Shown: positions 25,747 through 34,312 of the stretch, piece by piece | How the letters are laid out: every line of letters begins with the position of its first letter | Numbering within the stretch: the first letter of the stretch is position 1 | Assembly: GCA_964370635.1 (NCBI GenBank) | Contig: CAYJJU010000005.1 | Location: 56,197-120,196 of the forward strand | Reading direction: 5' to 3' | From: SIG603 sp964370635 | GTDB taxonomy: Bacteria; Bacillota; Clostridia; Oscillospirales; Acutalibacteraceae | Length of the DNA: 64,000 nt | Position numbers and translations under genes: made by a program | Notes under the pieces: generated by a model | Seen by the model: only the letters and a program-made list of their open reading frames with translations | Databases searched by the model: none | Told to the model about the DNA's origin: nothing

Positions 25747-27036
25747 ATGGCAGAGATTAAGGCATTTAAAGCGCTTAGGTACAACGAGGAAAAGGCAGGA
25801 GAAATAGGAAAACTTTGCTGTCCTCCTTATGATATTATTAACGAGGAGCAACGACTTTCTTACATAGACGAAAACGAATTTAATGTGATAAGGCTAGAGC
25901 TTCCAAAGGGTGAAAACGCCTATATTAATGCCAAAAACACATTAAATGAGTGGATAGATAAAGACATTTTAAAGCATGATTTAATGGAGGCTCTCTATGT
26001 TTACGAGCAAGAATTTAAGTCAAAAGCAAGCCACGGAGAGACAAAAAGTCTTAAGGGTTTAATTTGTAGGGTGCGCCTTGAAGAGTTTGAAAAAGGCATA
26101 GTTTTGCCACATGAGGAGACACTTTCAAAGGCAAAGCAGGACAGGTTTGAGCTTATGAAGGCAACAAACTGCAACTTTAGCCAAATTTACTCGCTTTATA
26201 ATGACGATGCACATGTGACACGTGAGCGCATAGAAAATTTAACCAAGGACACAAAACCCAGATACGAGTATTTTGACGGCATGGTGCGCCACAAGCTATG
26301 GCTTGTAAACGACGAGCTTGCAATAAACGCAATTTGCGAAGACTTTGCAGGCAGAAAAATCTACATAGCAGACGGCCACCACAGGTATGAAACCGCATTA
26401 AACTACAAAAAATACTGTGAGGAAAATAATTTAAACTTAAAAAATGCCGACCATGTGATGATGCTACTTTGCGACATGGGCGACGAGGGGCTTGTGGTAT
26501 TCCCGACTCACAGACTTTTAAGAGATTTAGAAAATTTTGACATGGGCGACATAAGAGAAAAATGCGAAGAGTATTTCGACATTTTTGAAAAAACAGGCAT
26601 AGAAAATGTAAATGTAGAGCTTGAAAAGCTTTATAACGACGGCAAAAAAGCCTATGCATTTTACACAGGCGAAAGCACTTATTTGCTCATGGTTTTAAAA
26701 GATATTTCTATTATGGAAGAAATTCTCAAAGGCAAGAGCGAGGCATACAAAAATTTGGACGTGTCGGTACTCCACAACCTAGTGCTTGAAAGAGTGTTGG
26801 GAATTGATAAGGAAAACATGGCCCAGCAAATTAATCTGACCTACACGAGGGATTTTAACGAGGCTATAGAATTTGTAGACAGCAAAAAAGTTCAGTGTGC
26901 CGTAATCATGAATCCCACAAGAGTAGAAGAAATTGCGAAAGTAGCAGCCGCAGGAGAAAAAATGCCCCAAAAATCCACATACTTCTACCCAAAACAAATA
27001 ACCGGAATGGTAATGAACGACTTGGATAGTTTGTAG
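25747..27036 (+). CDS. DUF1015 family protein (possible free-serine kinase-like)
   Basis: 429 residues, full family length. The motif ADGHHRYETALNY (~214-226) and the N-terminal CCPPYDII are hallmarks of DUF1015. Some relatives (SerK) phosphorylate free serine, and the family often sits beside serine biosynthesis genes. Here cysK lies three genes upstream, which fits a phosphoserine route to cysteine, but this is inference. ATG start with AAAGGGTG upstream. The TAG stop codon is itself part of a TAGTTGAG heptamer repeat. Confidence 0.75.
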   Translation: MAEIKAFKALRYNEEKAGEIGKLCCPPYDIINEEQRLSYIDENEFNVIRLELPKGENAYINAKNTLNEWIDKDILKHDLMEALYVYEQEFKSKASHGETKSLKGLICRVRLEEFEKGIVLPHEETLSKAKQDRFELMKATNCNFSQIYSLYNDDAHVTRERIENLTKDTKPRYEYFDGMVRHKLWLVNDELAINAICEDFAGRKIYIADGHHRYETALNYKKYCEENNLNLKNADHVMMLLCDMGDEGLVVFPTHRLLRDLENFDMGDIREKCEEYFDIFEKTGIENVNVELEKLYNDGKKAYAFYTGESTYLLMVLKDISIMEEILKGKSEAYKNLDVSVLHNLVLERVLGIDKENMAQQINLTYTRDFNEAIEFVDSKKVQCAVIMNPTRVEEIAKVAAAGEKMPQKSTYFYPKQITGMVMNDLDSL

Positions 27037-27243
27037 TTGAGAATTGATAGTTGATAGTTGAGAGTTGAGGTTTGAAAATCCTGCGGATTTTTTAATTATA
27101 AGCCAAAGGGAGCCAGTCGGCGTGAAGCGACTAGCTCCCTTTTCATGTATTTTTTCCGCATACAGTCACGCCATAGGCGTGTAATAATCAAAATGCGAAG
27201 CATTTCACCACCACTCTTCACTTTTCACTCTTCACTTTTCACT
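27034..27243. repeat. Large repeat block with inner hairpin
   Basis: Heptamers (TAGTTGA types) from the DUF1015 stop codon to ~27067, then the palindrome AAAATCCTGCGGATTTTT (27075-27092). A strong hairpin follows at ~27107-27142 (arms around AGGGAGC and GCTCCCT). Further palindromes lie at ~27172-27182 and ~27190-27208, and reverse-complement heptamers (TTCACTCTTCACTTTTCACT) at ~27215-27243. This is the same architecture as the blocks at 22.3 and 34.2 kb with extra modules inserted. Confidence 0.8.
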
Positions 27244-27246
27244 AAA

Positions 27247-27309
27247 AAAACCGCCTAACGGCGGTTTTTTTGCCGTTAGGCGGTTTTTTGCCGTTAGGCG
27301 GTTTTTTTT
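27247..27309. terminator. Bidirectional terminator with duplicated right arm
   Basis: An A7 run and left arm CCGCCTAACGGC (27251-27262) can pair with either of two identical right arms GCCGTTAGGCGG (27272-27283 and 27290-27301), each followed by a T6-T8 run. It lies between convergent DUF1015 and acetate transporter genes, and the last T-run overlaps the transporter's stop codon. Confidence 0.85.
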
Positions 27310-27928
27310 ACTTAAATATTCCAAATGGTTTTCCTAGTGGTAGGAAGGTTTTTTTGAATGTTGCGTTTAGCACGTTTGCGCCACAGCCGTAAAATGAGAA
27401 TATCGCTATCAATAGCTCTGCATAAGCGGCTATGTCGTGGAAAAGGTGCATGTCGGGGAAAAGGGTGCTTACAAATAAGCCTAAGAATAAAAAGTCAATT
27501 AAGACAAAGATGATAAACAGGGTTTTGTTAACTTCCATAGAGCCTATGGTCATGAACATTGTAAAGATAAAGTAGCCTAAGAATGCAAAGCCTAATTGGC
27601 CTATGTCGGCGTTTTGCGCCATTTGCTCTCCGAAGACTCCATTTTGTACAAGCCAAGTTGAGGCAACGCCAAGCCAGAAAAATCCGTAAGCACAAAAAGC
27701 CGTGCCACCAAAAACATTTTTAAGCTTAAAATCTAGCATGCCGGCATAAATTTGTGCCGCTGCACCTAAAAATATTGCCCAAGGAATTACAAGCGCCGTG
27801 CCCTCTGTAAGTCCTAGTTTTTGTGATGAGGCAACAAGTGTTACTATTGCCAGTCCTAAAAGTCCTATCGCCGAGGGGTTTCCTACTTCTACCGTAGTTT
27901 TTGTGAATGTTGTGTTATTATGAGGCAT
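27308..27928 (-). CDS. satP: Acetate/succinate transporter (GPR1/FUN34/SatP family)
   Basis: 206 residues, six membrane helices. The family signature near the N-terminus appears as NPSAIGLLGLA (usually NPAPLGL). The FAYGFFWLG-like segment AYGFFWLGVASTWL is conserved. It probably moves acetate with protons. It lies 15 bases after pyrE on the same strand. ATG start. Confidence 0.9.
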   Translation of the reverse strand: MPHNNTTFTKTTVEVGNPSAIGLLGLAIVTLVASSQKLGLTEGTALVIPWAIFLGAAAQIYAGMLDFKLKNVFGGTAFCAYGFFWLGVASTWLVQNGVFGEQMAQNADIGQLGFAFLGYFIFTMFMTIGSMEVNKTLFIIFVLIDFLFLGLFVSTLFPDMHLFHDIAAYAELLIAIFSFYGCGANVLNATFKKTFLPLGKPFGIFK

Positions 27929-27943
27929 TAATTTTTACTTCCT

Positions 27944-28603
27944 TTATATGCAGTATTTCTCCATGTATTCTTCCATAGGCGCTATATATTCACTGTATTT
28001 TTCATTGTTTTTAAGATACTTGTGAATATCTTTTACGGTGACTATTGAGTGCACTGTAATTCCGTATTCTTTTGCGACTTCCTGTATTGCAGTAACGCCG
28101 GGAGTTGTTCCAACTTCGCAGCGGTCAACCGAAATATACATGTCTGATACCTGAACATCTGCACAAGCCTTAAGTATAGGCATAACTTCTCTTATGGCAG
28201 TGCCTGCTGTAATAACGTCTTCTATTATGACAATTTTATCGCCGTCTTTTGGAGTGTAGCCCACAAAGCTTCCGCCCTCACCGTGGTCTTTTTCCTCTTT
28301 TCTATTAAAGAAGAAAGGTTTACTTACACAGTGTTTTGCAAAAAGTTTTGATGCAGTAACTGTTACAAGCGGTATTCCCTTATATGCAGGGCCGAAAAGT
28401 GCGTCAAAGTCAAGTCCTGAGTGTTCAAAAACCAGTTTAGCATAACTTTCTCCAAGTTTTGCAATTTGTCCGCCTGTTTTGTAGTTACCTGTGTTTACAA
28501 AATAGGGTGTTTGTCTTCCGCTTTTTGTTGTGAAATTACCAAATCTTAAGACATCTGCGCCTATCATAAATTCGATAAAATCTTTTTTAAATTGAGATAG
28601 CAT
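27944..28603 (-). CDS. pyrE: Orotate phosphoribosyltransferase
   Basis: 219 residues from the ATG with AAAGGAAG upstream; the longer frame runs into the promoter. The PRPP-binding motif is VIIEDVITAGTAIRE, and the catalytic loop Lys region is RKEEKDHGEGG. It converts orotate and PRPP to OMP in pyrimidine synthesis. No other pyr gene is adjacent. Confidence 0.95.
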   Translation of the reverse strand: MLSQFKKDFIEFMIGADVLRFGNFTTKSGRQTPYFVNTGNYKTGGQIAKLGESYAKLVFEHSGLDFDALFGPAYKGIPLVTVTASKLFAKHCVSKPFFFNRKEEKDHGEGGSFVGYTPKDGDKIVIIEDVITAGTAIREVMPILKACADVQVSDMYISVDRCEVGTTPGVTAIQEVAKEYGITVHSIVTVKDIHKYLKNNEKYSEYIAPMEEYMEKYCI

Positions 28604-28647
28604 AATTGTACTTCCTTTTTGTTTTATTTCCGTTTCTTGCGCAGACA

Positions 28648-28676
28648 ATTTTAACATATTCTTAACCATTTTGCAA
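28648..28676 (-). promoter_or_regulatory. Probable promoter of pyrE-satP
   Basis: On the minus strand: TTGCAA (28676-28671), a 17-bp spacer and TAAAAT (28653-28648), about 45 bases before the pyrE ATG. No PyrR attenuator hairpin is apparent in this short leader. Confidence 0.5.
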
Positions 28677-28731
28677 TAATTAATTTACATAGTTCTACAA
28701 TTTATTTTTAGCTATATTTTTAGCTAAATAA

Positions 28732-31700
28732 CTAATCGACTTCTCTTTTCATCATGTTCTTCTTGCCCATAATGTCATACATTGCAGGCACCACAAATAA
28801 GGTCATAAGTGTTCCGTATAAAAGGCCGCCTATGCACACTATTGCGATGGGCTGTGTCATTTCAGAGCCAAAGCCTGTTGCCACCGCCATAAACACAAGT
28901 CCTAAAATGGTGGTAAGCGCTGTCATTAATATTGGGCGAAGCCTTGTTTTGCCCGCCATAATGATTGCCTCTTTTTTCTCCATTCCGTCAAGCCTTAGCA
29001 CATTTATATAGTCGATTAAAACTATACCGTTATTAACTATAATACCCGAAAGCATTACAAGTCCTACCAAGGAGACCACGCTTACGTCGTGTCCTGTTAT
29101 TAAAAGTGCGGCAAAACCGCCTGTAAATGCAAGGGGAATGGTAAACATTACTATGAGTGGCAATCTGAAAGACTGGAACTGTGCCACCATTATGCAGTAA
29201 ATTATAAGCACTGCAAGCGCAAGCATTAAGGATAACTGCTCTACCGCTTCCATTATTGACTCATTTTCACCGCCTATTTCAATGGAGTTTCCGGGAAGCG
29301 CCTCAAAATCTTCCAGCGCCTTTTCAACCTCGGCGGTCACAAGGGTTATATTGTAGTCCTCTTCAATACTTGCCGAAATATTTAGCTCTCTCCTTTGATT
29401 TTCACGGCTTATTGAGTTTAAGCTTTGTGTGTTTACTATGTCGGCAATTTCGGACAGCTCTATAGTGCCTTTTTCGCCGTCGGGTTTAGAATAATCTATT
29501 TCAATTTTTTCAAGCTCTATTTCATCTTCGCCCTCAAGGCTTATTATTATGTCTTTATTGTACCCTTCCACATTAAGCTGTGCCGAAGCCGTGCTTTGTG
29601 TAGTGAGTTCACTTGCGACAATTTGGAAAATTTGCGCAACCGTCAAGCTGTACTTGGCGGCTTCTTCCTCGTCTACGACTATACGCCTTTCGTCTGTGGC
29701 ATCTTGTATTCCGTTGTTAACCTCTGCTATGCCCTCTATTCCCAAAAGAACATCCTCTACCCTGTAGGCATCTTCTATGAGATTATCTGTGTCGTTTCCG
29801 TAAATGCTTGCAGACACGCCAGAGCCACCCATGCTCATCATAGAGCTCATGTCTGTGGTGCCCTCTGCCGACACGGTATAGCCTATATCGGCGCATTTTT
29901 CTACAATTTGCTCGGATATTTCAAAATCCTTTATTCCGGCATTTTCATCAATTACCGCATATATGGACGATGCACCCATACCGCCTGACATCATAGACAT
30001 CATTCCTGCGCTACTGCCTGAAGATGAAATTGTAGCACCCGCCGTAATAATTTCGGGTATGCTCTCCATTTGCGCAAGTACTTCGTCGGTTGCATCTGCA
30101 ATTTCTTCAAAACTTGCGTCTTCCGGCATTTCAATTTCCACTGTTATTTGCGTGCCACTCATCGAGGGCATGAAGATAAAGCCTTGTGAAAGTGCCACGA
30201 ATGTGCTACCGCCTAAAAGGGCAATGGCTAAAATTATTGCCACCCATTTATGTCTTAAAGAAAGTCTTGCAATTTTTTCGTAGCCGTTATTTATTTTATC
30301 AAAAACTCTATGCTCTTTAGTCTTGCTGTTTTTTAGCAGTCCCGATGACATTGCAGGCACTAGTGTAAGTGCGACTACAAGGCTTGCCATAAGTGAATAA
30401 CCTACAGTAAGCGCCATGTCGGTAAAGATTTGCCTTGTAATTCCTTCTATAAAAACTATGGGCAAGAAGACGCAAACCGTTGTAAGGGTTGAGGCAAAAA
30501 CCGCGCCGCTTACCTGTGTTGCACCCTGAACCGCCGCCTTTAGCGGAGGCACGCCCAAGGCCCTCATCCTGTAAATATTTTCTATTACAACAACAGAGTT
30601 ATCCACAAGCATTCCAACACCTACCGCAAGTCCTGATAGGGAAATAATGTTGAGTGTTACTCCCGAGAAATACATCAAAACAAGTGCAAAAAGTATGGAA
30701 ATTGGAATGGACGCAGCTATTACTATGGTTGGTTTTAAATCTTTCAAGAAGACTATAAGAATTAAAATCGCAAGTATACCGCCGTAAATAAGGTTGTCAA
30801 AAACCGTTCCTATTACGACATTTATATAGTCGCCTTGATCCATGAGGTTTGAAAAATGCAGTCCCTCATATTCGCTTTCAAGCTCAGAAAATCTCTTTGC
30901 TATATTTTCCGAAACAGTTGCAGTAGCATAGGTAGACTGTTTTGAAAAACTCAGCACCATCGCATTTTCTCCGTTTACCTTTGCATAAACATCTTCTGCA
31001 TTGTCGGTAAGCGCTACATCTGCAACATCTGTAAGCCTTACTACGCCTATGTCTTCTATTCCCGTGTCAAAAAGCACCATGTTTGAAAGCTCTTCGACGC
31101 CGTCTTTTTTCTCTCCGACCCTTACAAGGTACTCCTCGCCGTCCTCTTCTATATAACCTACGGGCATTGAGAAGTTTTGCGCCGTTATAAGGCCGTTTAT
31201 CATTTCTATTGTAATTTCAAGCTCTGCCGCCTCTAAGGCAGTGTCTTTTTGTGTGTCAAACTCATCTTGTGCCCCCTCTGTCTGTGCAAGGGCGCTTTGC
31301 AGTGCCGTTTGACCCGCCACAACTTCACTTAAACTGTTTGAAAGCTGAAGCGCACCCTTTAGGCGCTCGTTTTCAAGCTCTCTCAGTCCGTCTTCAATTC
31401 CCACCGCTCCTGTTTCCATTTGAGCCATAGTAGCCTCAAGCTGTGCTATGCCTACGGTGGCTTCGTTAAGCTGTGTTTGAATTTCGGCAATAGACACGTC
31501 TATCGTGTTAATATCCATTTGCATTGCCGTAAGGGTCGTTTCTATCGCGGTGATGGCTATTTGTGTGATTTGCCTGTCGTCATTTAGCTCATCAATTTTT
31601 GTATCAATTTCAGCGGCTGTTATCCCATAAGTTGTAAGCTCTATATTAAGTGTGTCGACTTGCGATTCAAGGCTTGCACGCTCTAACTCAAGCTCTTCTT

Positions 31701-32727
31701 TTCTCTCCACGCTAAGTGTCGGGTCTAAAAGCTCTGTTTCTATTACGCCGATTCGTGAAGTTAAGTCCGCATGGCTTGTCTTTATTTCATTTAGCCTTTG
31801 TATGGTGCTATCTATCTCTTTTATTTCATTTTGAGCATTATCGTACTCGCTTTTTGCCGTTTCTAAGGTGGTAAGCGTTGCGCTTAGAGTAGCCTGTCCA
31901 GCCTGTGCCGATGTAAGCGCCGTTTGCATTTCTAAAAGGCCTGCCTCAAGCTCTTGCTTTTGCGCCAAAAGCTCCTCTTCCACGCCTTGTGTCTGCTCTA
32001 AAAGTGCAGATTGCCCGTCTTCTATCTGCGTTTTTGCAGAGTCTAGCTCGTCAATTTGTCCCTCTAGCTCTTGTGTTGCGTCGCTGAGCTCCCTTTCTGC
32101 TTCGTCAAACTGCTCATAAAGGCTCTCGGATATTTTTGCATTTAGGAGCATAATTTTGCTGTCGGATATTGTAATTGATATCTCTTCTTGCACATTACCC
32201 GTTACATCTACGCTTGCAACGCCCGTAATGCCCTCAAGTTTGCTTAAAAGTTCGGTTTCTAAAAGCGTTGTAAGCTCTGTGTTGCTCATGCCGTCTACGT
32301 TCATTGCAGAAACGGTTACGGGCAATAGGTTAGGGTTTAATTTCAGTATAAAAGGTGTGCCTATTATGTCCTCCCACGCACCCGAAACCAGATTAATTTG
32401 CTCTCTTATGTCTGGCACTACTGCGTCCATGTTTGCGCTTTCAACAAACTCAAGCATAATCTGCGACACGCTGTCGGAGCTTGTTGAGCTTATGCTGTTG
32501 ATATTTTCAAGCGATGCCATAGACTGCTCTAGGGGTTTTGTGACGACTTCCTCTACCTCCTCAGGCGTTGCGCCCGGATAGGTTGTTATTACCACTGCAT
32601 ACGGTAAGTCAAGGTTTGGAAGCAAATCGGGCGTCATACCCGTTAGGGACACCGCACCTAATACTATAATCATTATTACCGCAACAAATATGGTAAGAGG
32701 CTTTTTTACACTGAATTTTGATAACAT
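28732..32727 (-). CDS. RND/HAE1-type efflux permease with a ~300-residue coiled-coil insertion
   Basis: 1331 residues, about 300 more than AcrB-type pumps. Helix TM1 (~11-30) is followed by the porter domain with PGATPEEVEEVVTKPLEQ. Residues ~205-505 are then a long Glu/Gln/Leu/Thr-rich coiled coil, after which the porter fold resumes. The second half has the usual helices, including MLVDNSVVVIENIY with the proton-relay Asp. Met/Gly/Ser-rich loops (e.g. SSAGMMSMMSGGMG) occur outside the membrane. No adaptor (MFP) gene is adjacent. The insertion may replace an adaptor by reaching through the cell wall (inference). Confidence 0.88.
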   Translation of the reverse strand: MLSKFSVKKPLTIFVAVIMIIVLGAVSLTGMTPDLLPNLDLPYAVVITTYPGATPEEVEEVVTKPLEQSMASLENINSISSTSSDSVSQIMLEFVESANMDAVVPDIREQINLVSGAWEDIIGTPFILKLNPNLLPVTVSAMNVDGMSNTELTTLLETELLSKLEGITGVASVDVTGNVQEEISITISDSKIMLLNAKISESLYEQFDEAERELSDATQELEGQIDELDSAKTQIEDGQSALLEQTQGVEEELLAQKQELEAGLLEMQTALTSAQAGQATLSATLTTLETAKSEYDNAQNEIKEIDSTIQRLNEIKTSHADLTSRIGVIETELLDPTLSVERKEELELERASLESQVDTLNIELTTYGITAAEIDTKIDELNDDRQITQIAITAIETTLTAMQMDINTIDVSIAEIQTQLNEATVGIAQLEATMAQMETGAVGIEDGLRELENERLKGALQLSNSLSEVVAGQTALQSALAQTEGAQDEFDTQKDTALEAAELEITIEMINGLITAQNFSMPVGYIEEDGEEYLVRVGEKKDGVEELSNMVLFDTGIEDIGVVRLTDVADVALTDNAEDVYAKVNGENAMVLSFSKQSTYATATVSENIAKRFSELESEYEGLHFSNLMDQGDYINVVIGTVFDNLIYGGILAILILIVFLKDLKPTIVIAASIPISILFALVLMYFSGVTLNIISLSGLAVGVGMLVDNSVVVIENIYRMRALGVPPLKAAVQGATQVSGAVFASTLTTVCVFLPIVFIEGITRQIFTDMALTVGYSLMASLVVALTLVPAMSSGLLKNSKTKEHRVFDKINNGYEKIARLSLRHKWVAIILAIALLGGSTFVALSQGFIFMPSMSGTQITVEIEMPEDASFEEIADATDEVLAQMESIPEIITAGATISSSGSSAGMMSMMSGGMGASSIYAVIDENAGIKDFEISEQIVEKCADIGYTVSAEGTTDMSSMMSMGGSGVSASIYGNDTDNLIEDAYRVEDVLLGIEGIAEVNNGIQDATDERRIVVDEEEAAKYSLTVAQIFQIVASELTTQSTASAQLNVEGYNKDIIISLEGEDEIELEKIEIDYSKPDGEKGTIELSEIADIVNTQSLNSISRENQRRELNISASIEEDYNITLVTAEVEKALEDFEALPGNSIEIGGENESIMEAVEQLSLMLALAVLIIYCIMVAQFQSFRLPLIVMFTIPLAFTGGFAALLITGHDVSVVSLVGLVMLSGIIVNNGIVLIDYINVLRLDGMEKKEAIIMAGKTRLRPILMTALTTILGLVFMAVATGFGSEMTQPIAIVCIGGLLYGTLMTLFVVPAMYDIMGKKNMMKREVD

Positions 32728-32754
32728 ATATTAACTCCTAATTCTAAAATAATA

Positions 32755-32796
32755 AATCTCGACAATACCCTTAATTATAAGGTATTATCGAGATTT
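32755..32796 (-). terminator. Terminator after the nucleotidyltransferase gene
   Basis: Long hairpin with arms AAATCTCGACAATACC (32755-32770) and GGTATTATCGAGATTT (32781-32796), one mismatch. It is followed on the minus strand by an A/T-rich tail. It separates the gtrA/nucleotidyltransferase unit from the RND pump. Confidence 0.7.
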
Positions 32797-32839
32797 ATTT
32801 ATTAACATAGTGTTAAATGTGATTGTTAAATGCTTAAAA

Positions 32840-33763
32840 TTACGACCAAAGTGGACTTTTATAAACGCCCTTTTCAAACATTTTGGAAATTTCGGTCGAA
32901 ACCGTGTCCTTATCCTCTTTATAGGTGACGCCATACCACTTGTCGTGTGAATATAGCACACTCACCTCGGCCTTGCCCTCTGCTAATAAATCGTTTACAA
33001 AAAACGGGAGGAAAAATTCTGCCTTAAGCGGATTTTTAGGCATTTCCTCTTTTAAGAATTTAGCAAAGCCCGCTTCTATTTCGTCTATCATGCACTCTTC
33101 AAAGCCCCATAAATTCATGGAAACCGGTGTGTTTTCTGAAAGATTATTCCATGTTTTGCCGTCGTCCTCGGTAAAGGCAATGTCGCCTGAGTCTAGCCTT
33201 TCTACCCGTGTGCGCTCGGTTATTGTTATAAGCTTTGAGTCTTGGTCTATACTGCAAACGCCACGTGCGACATGGCCGTTTTCTGATAAAGTGTTTTTAA
33301 GCATAAAGCCCACCATGGCAAACTGCATTTTGTCCGATTTTTTTTCTGTTTTAAAGAAATTTGCTATTTCAAGAAAGCCCTGTCTTCCGTAAAAATCGTC
33401 TGCATTAATAACGGCAAACGGCGCATCTATAAAGGGTTTTGCCGCCAAAACTGCCTGTCCCGTTCCAAAGGGTTTTACCCTACCCTGTGGCACGGAAAAT
33501 CCTTGTGGCAAATCTTCTAAGCTTTGAAAAGCGTACTCCACCTTAATTTTTTCCGACATTTTCTCCCCTATTACTTCTTTAAAATCATTTAAAAGCTCTT
33601 TTTTTATGACAAAAACAACCTTAGAAAACCCTGCTTCTATTGCGTCATACACAGAGAAATCCATTATAATTTCGCCATTTTTGCCCACGGGGTCAATTTG
33701 CTTTAAGCCACCGTATCTGCTGCCCATTCCGGCCGCCATTACCACCAAAATCGGTTTTTTCAT
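32840..33763 (-). CDS. Sugar-phosphate nucleotidyltransferase
   Basis: 307 residues. The N-terminal nucleotide-binding motif VMAAGMGSRYGGLKQ (~8-22) and INADDFYG (metal Asp, ~120-127) define the GT-A nucleotidyltransferase fold. It would activate a sugar phosphate with NTP, as GalU, RmlA or MurNAc-1-phosphate uridylyltransferases do. Which sugar is not clear. It follows gtrA with one base between them, suggesting a shared role in cell-surface glycan synthesis. Confidence 0.8.
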   Translation of the reverse strand: MKKPILVVMAAGMGSRYGGLKQIDPVGKNGEIIMDFSVYDAIEAGFSKVVFVIKKELLNDFKEVIGEKMSEKIKVEYAFQSLEDLPQGFSVPQGRVKPFGTGQAVLAAKPFIDAPFAVINADDFYGRQGFLEIANFFKTEKKSDKMQFAMVGFMLKNTLSENGHVARGVCSIDQDSKLITITERTRVERLDSGDIAFTEDDGKTWNNLSENTPVSMNLWGFEECMIDEIEAGFAKFLKEEMPKNPLKAEFFLPFFVNDLLAEGKAEVSVLYSHDKWYGVTYKEDKDTVSTEISKMFEKGVYKSPLWS

Positions 33764-33764
33764 A

Positions 33765-34187
33765 CTATTTCCCTCTTTTCTTAAAAATAAATAATTTACT
33801 GAAAATATAGTTTATCAAGACTATAATTATGTTTGATATAAGCTTCATCAAGCTGTCGTTTACCAAAAGCAAGATAACTCCAACATACATCAAGGCTATG
33901 TCCAAAATAAAGGATGCTCCCCTAAAAAAGAAGAATTTTCCCATCTCCACCATAATGTGTTTAAAACCCTTTTCACGGCTTTTAAACACAAAAATTCTGT
34001 TTGTTACATAGGCAAAAGTGATTGCAATAATTTGACTTATTGCAGTGGCCCACAAAACTGACTGTGAGGAGTCGGCACCGCCCAAAAGTCGAACCAACAC
34101 ATAATAAACGCCCCAGTTTACAAGCGTTGTAAGCCCACCAAAAAAGACATAACTTACAAGCTCTATATGCTTTTTAATAAACCCCAA
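33765..34187 (-). CDS. GtrA family membrane protein
   Basis: 140 residues with four membrane helices. The N-terminal YVFFGGLTTLVNWGVYYVL and AYVTNRIFVFKS are classic GtrA motifs. Family members help move lipid-linked sugars across the membrane for glycan modification. TTG start with GGGGGG upstream. It is cotranscribed with the nucleotidyltransferase. Confidence 0.88.
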   Translation of the reverse strand: MGFIKKHIELVSYVFFGGLTTLVNWGVYYVLVRLLGGADSSQSVLWATAISQIIAITFAYVTNRIFVFKSREKGFKHIMVEMGKFFFFRGASFILDIALMYVGVILLLVNDSLMKLISNIIIVLINYIFSKLFIFKKRGK

Positions 34188-34200
34188 AAAACGCCCCCCT

Positions 34201-34312
34201 TTTTTAGTGAAGAGTTAAGAGTGAAGAGTAAAAAGTTGTGGTGAAAAATGCAAAGCATTTCACATTCACTCTTCACTTTTCACTTGAACGCATGAAATGC
34301 GTTCTCAACTAT
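34201..34312. repeat. Repeat block with inverted heptamers
   Basis: Heptamers AGTGAAGAGTTAAGAGTGAAGAG (34204-34226), the palindrome AAATGCAAAGCATTT (~34246-34260), reverse-complement heptamers (34265-34283), the palindrome GAACGCATGAAATGCGTTC (34285-34303) and a terminal TCAACTA that supplies the TGA stop codon of trxB (34307-34305). Confidence 0.8.

Noticed and set aside
27034..27309. CRISPR array
   Set aside because: The tandem units are 7 bp without unique spacers, and no cas genes are present.
28604..28650. PyrR attenuator before pyrE
   Set aside because: The leader is too short, with no antiterminator/terminator hairpins seen.
32156..32581. 141-residue frame opposite the RND pump, and other long antisense frames (e.g. 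11526-12314, 29425-29988, 41399-42145)
   Set aside because: All are shadows of strongly supported genes on the other strand, with low-complexity Ser/Leu/Ile-rich content and no ribosome sites of note.
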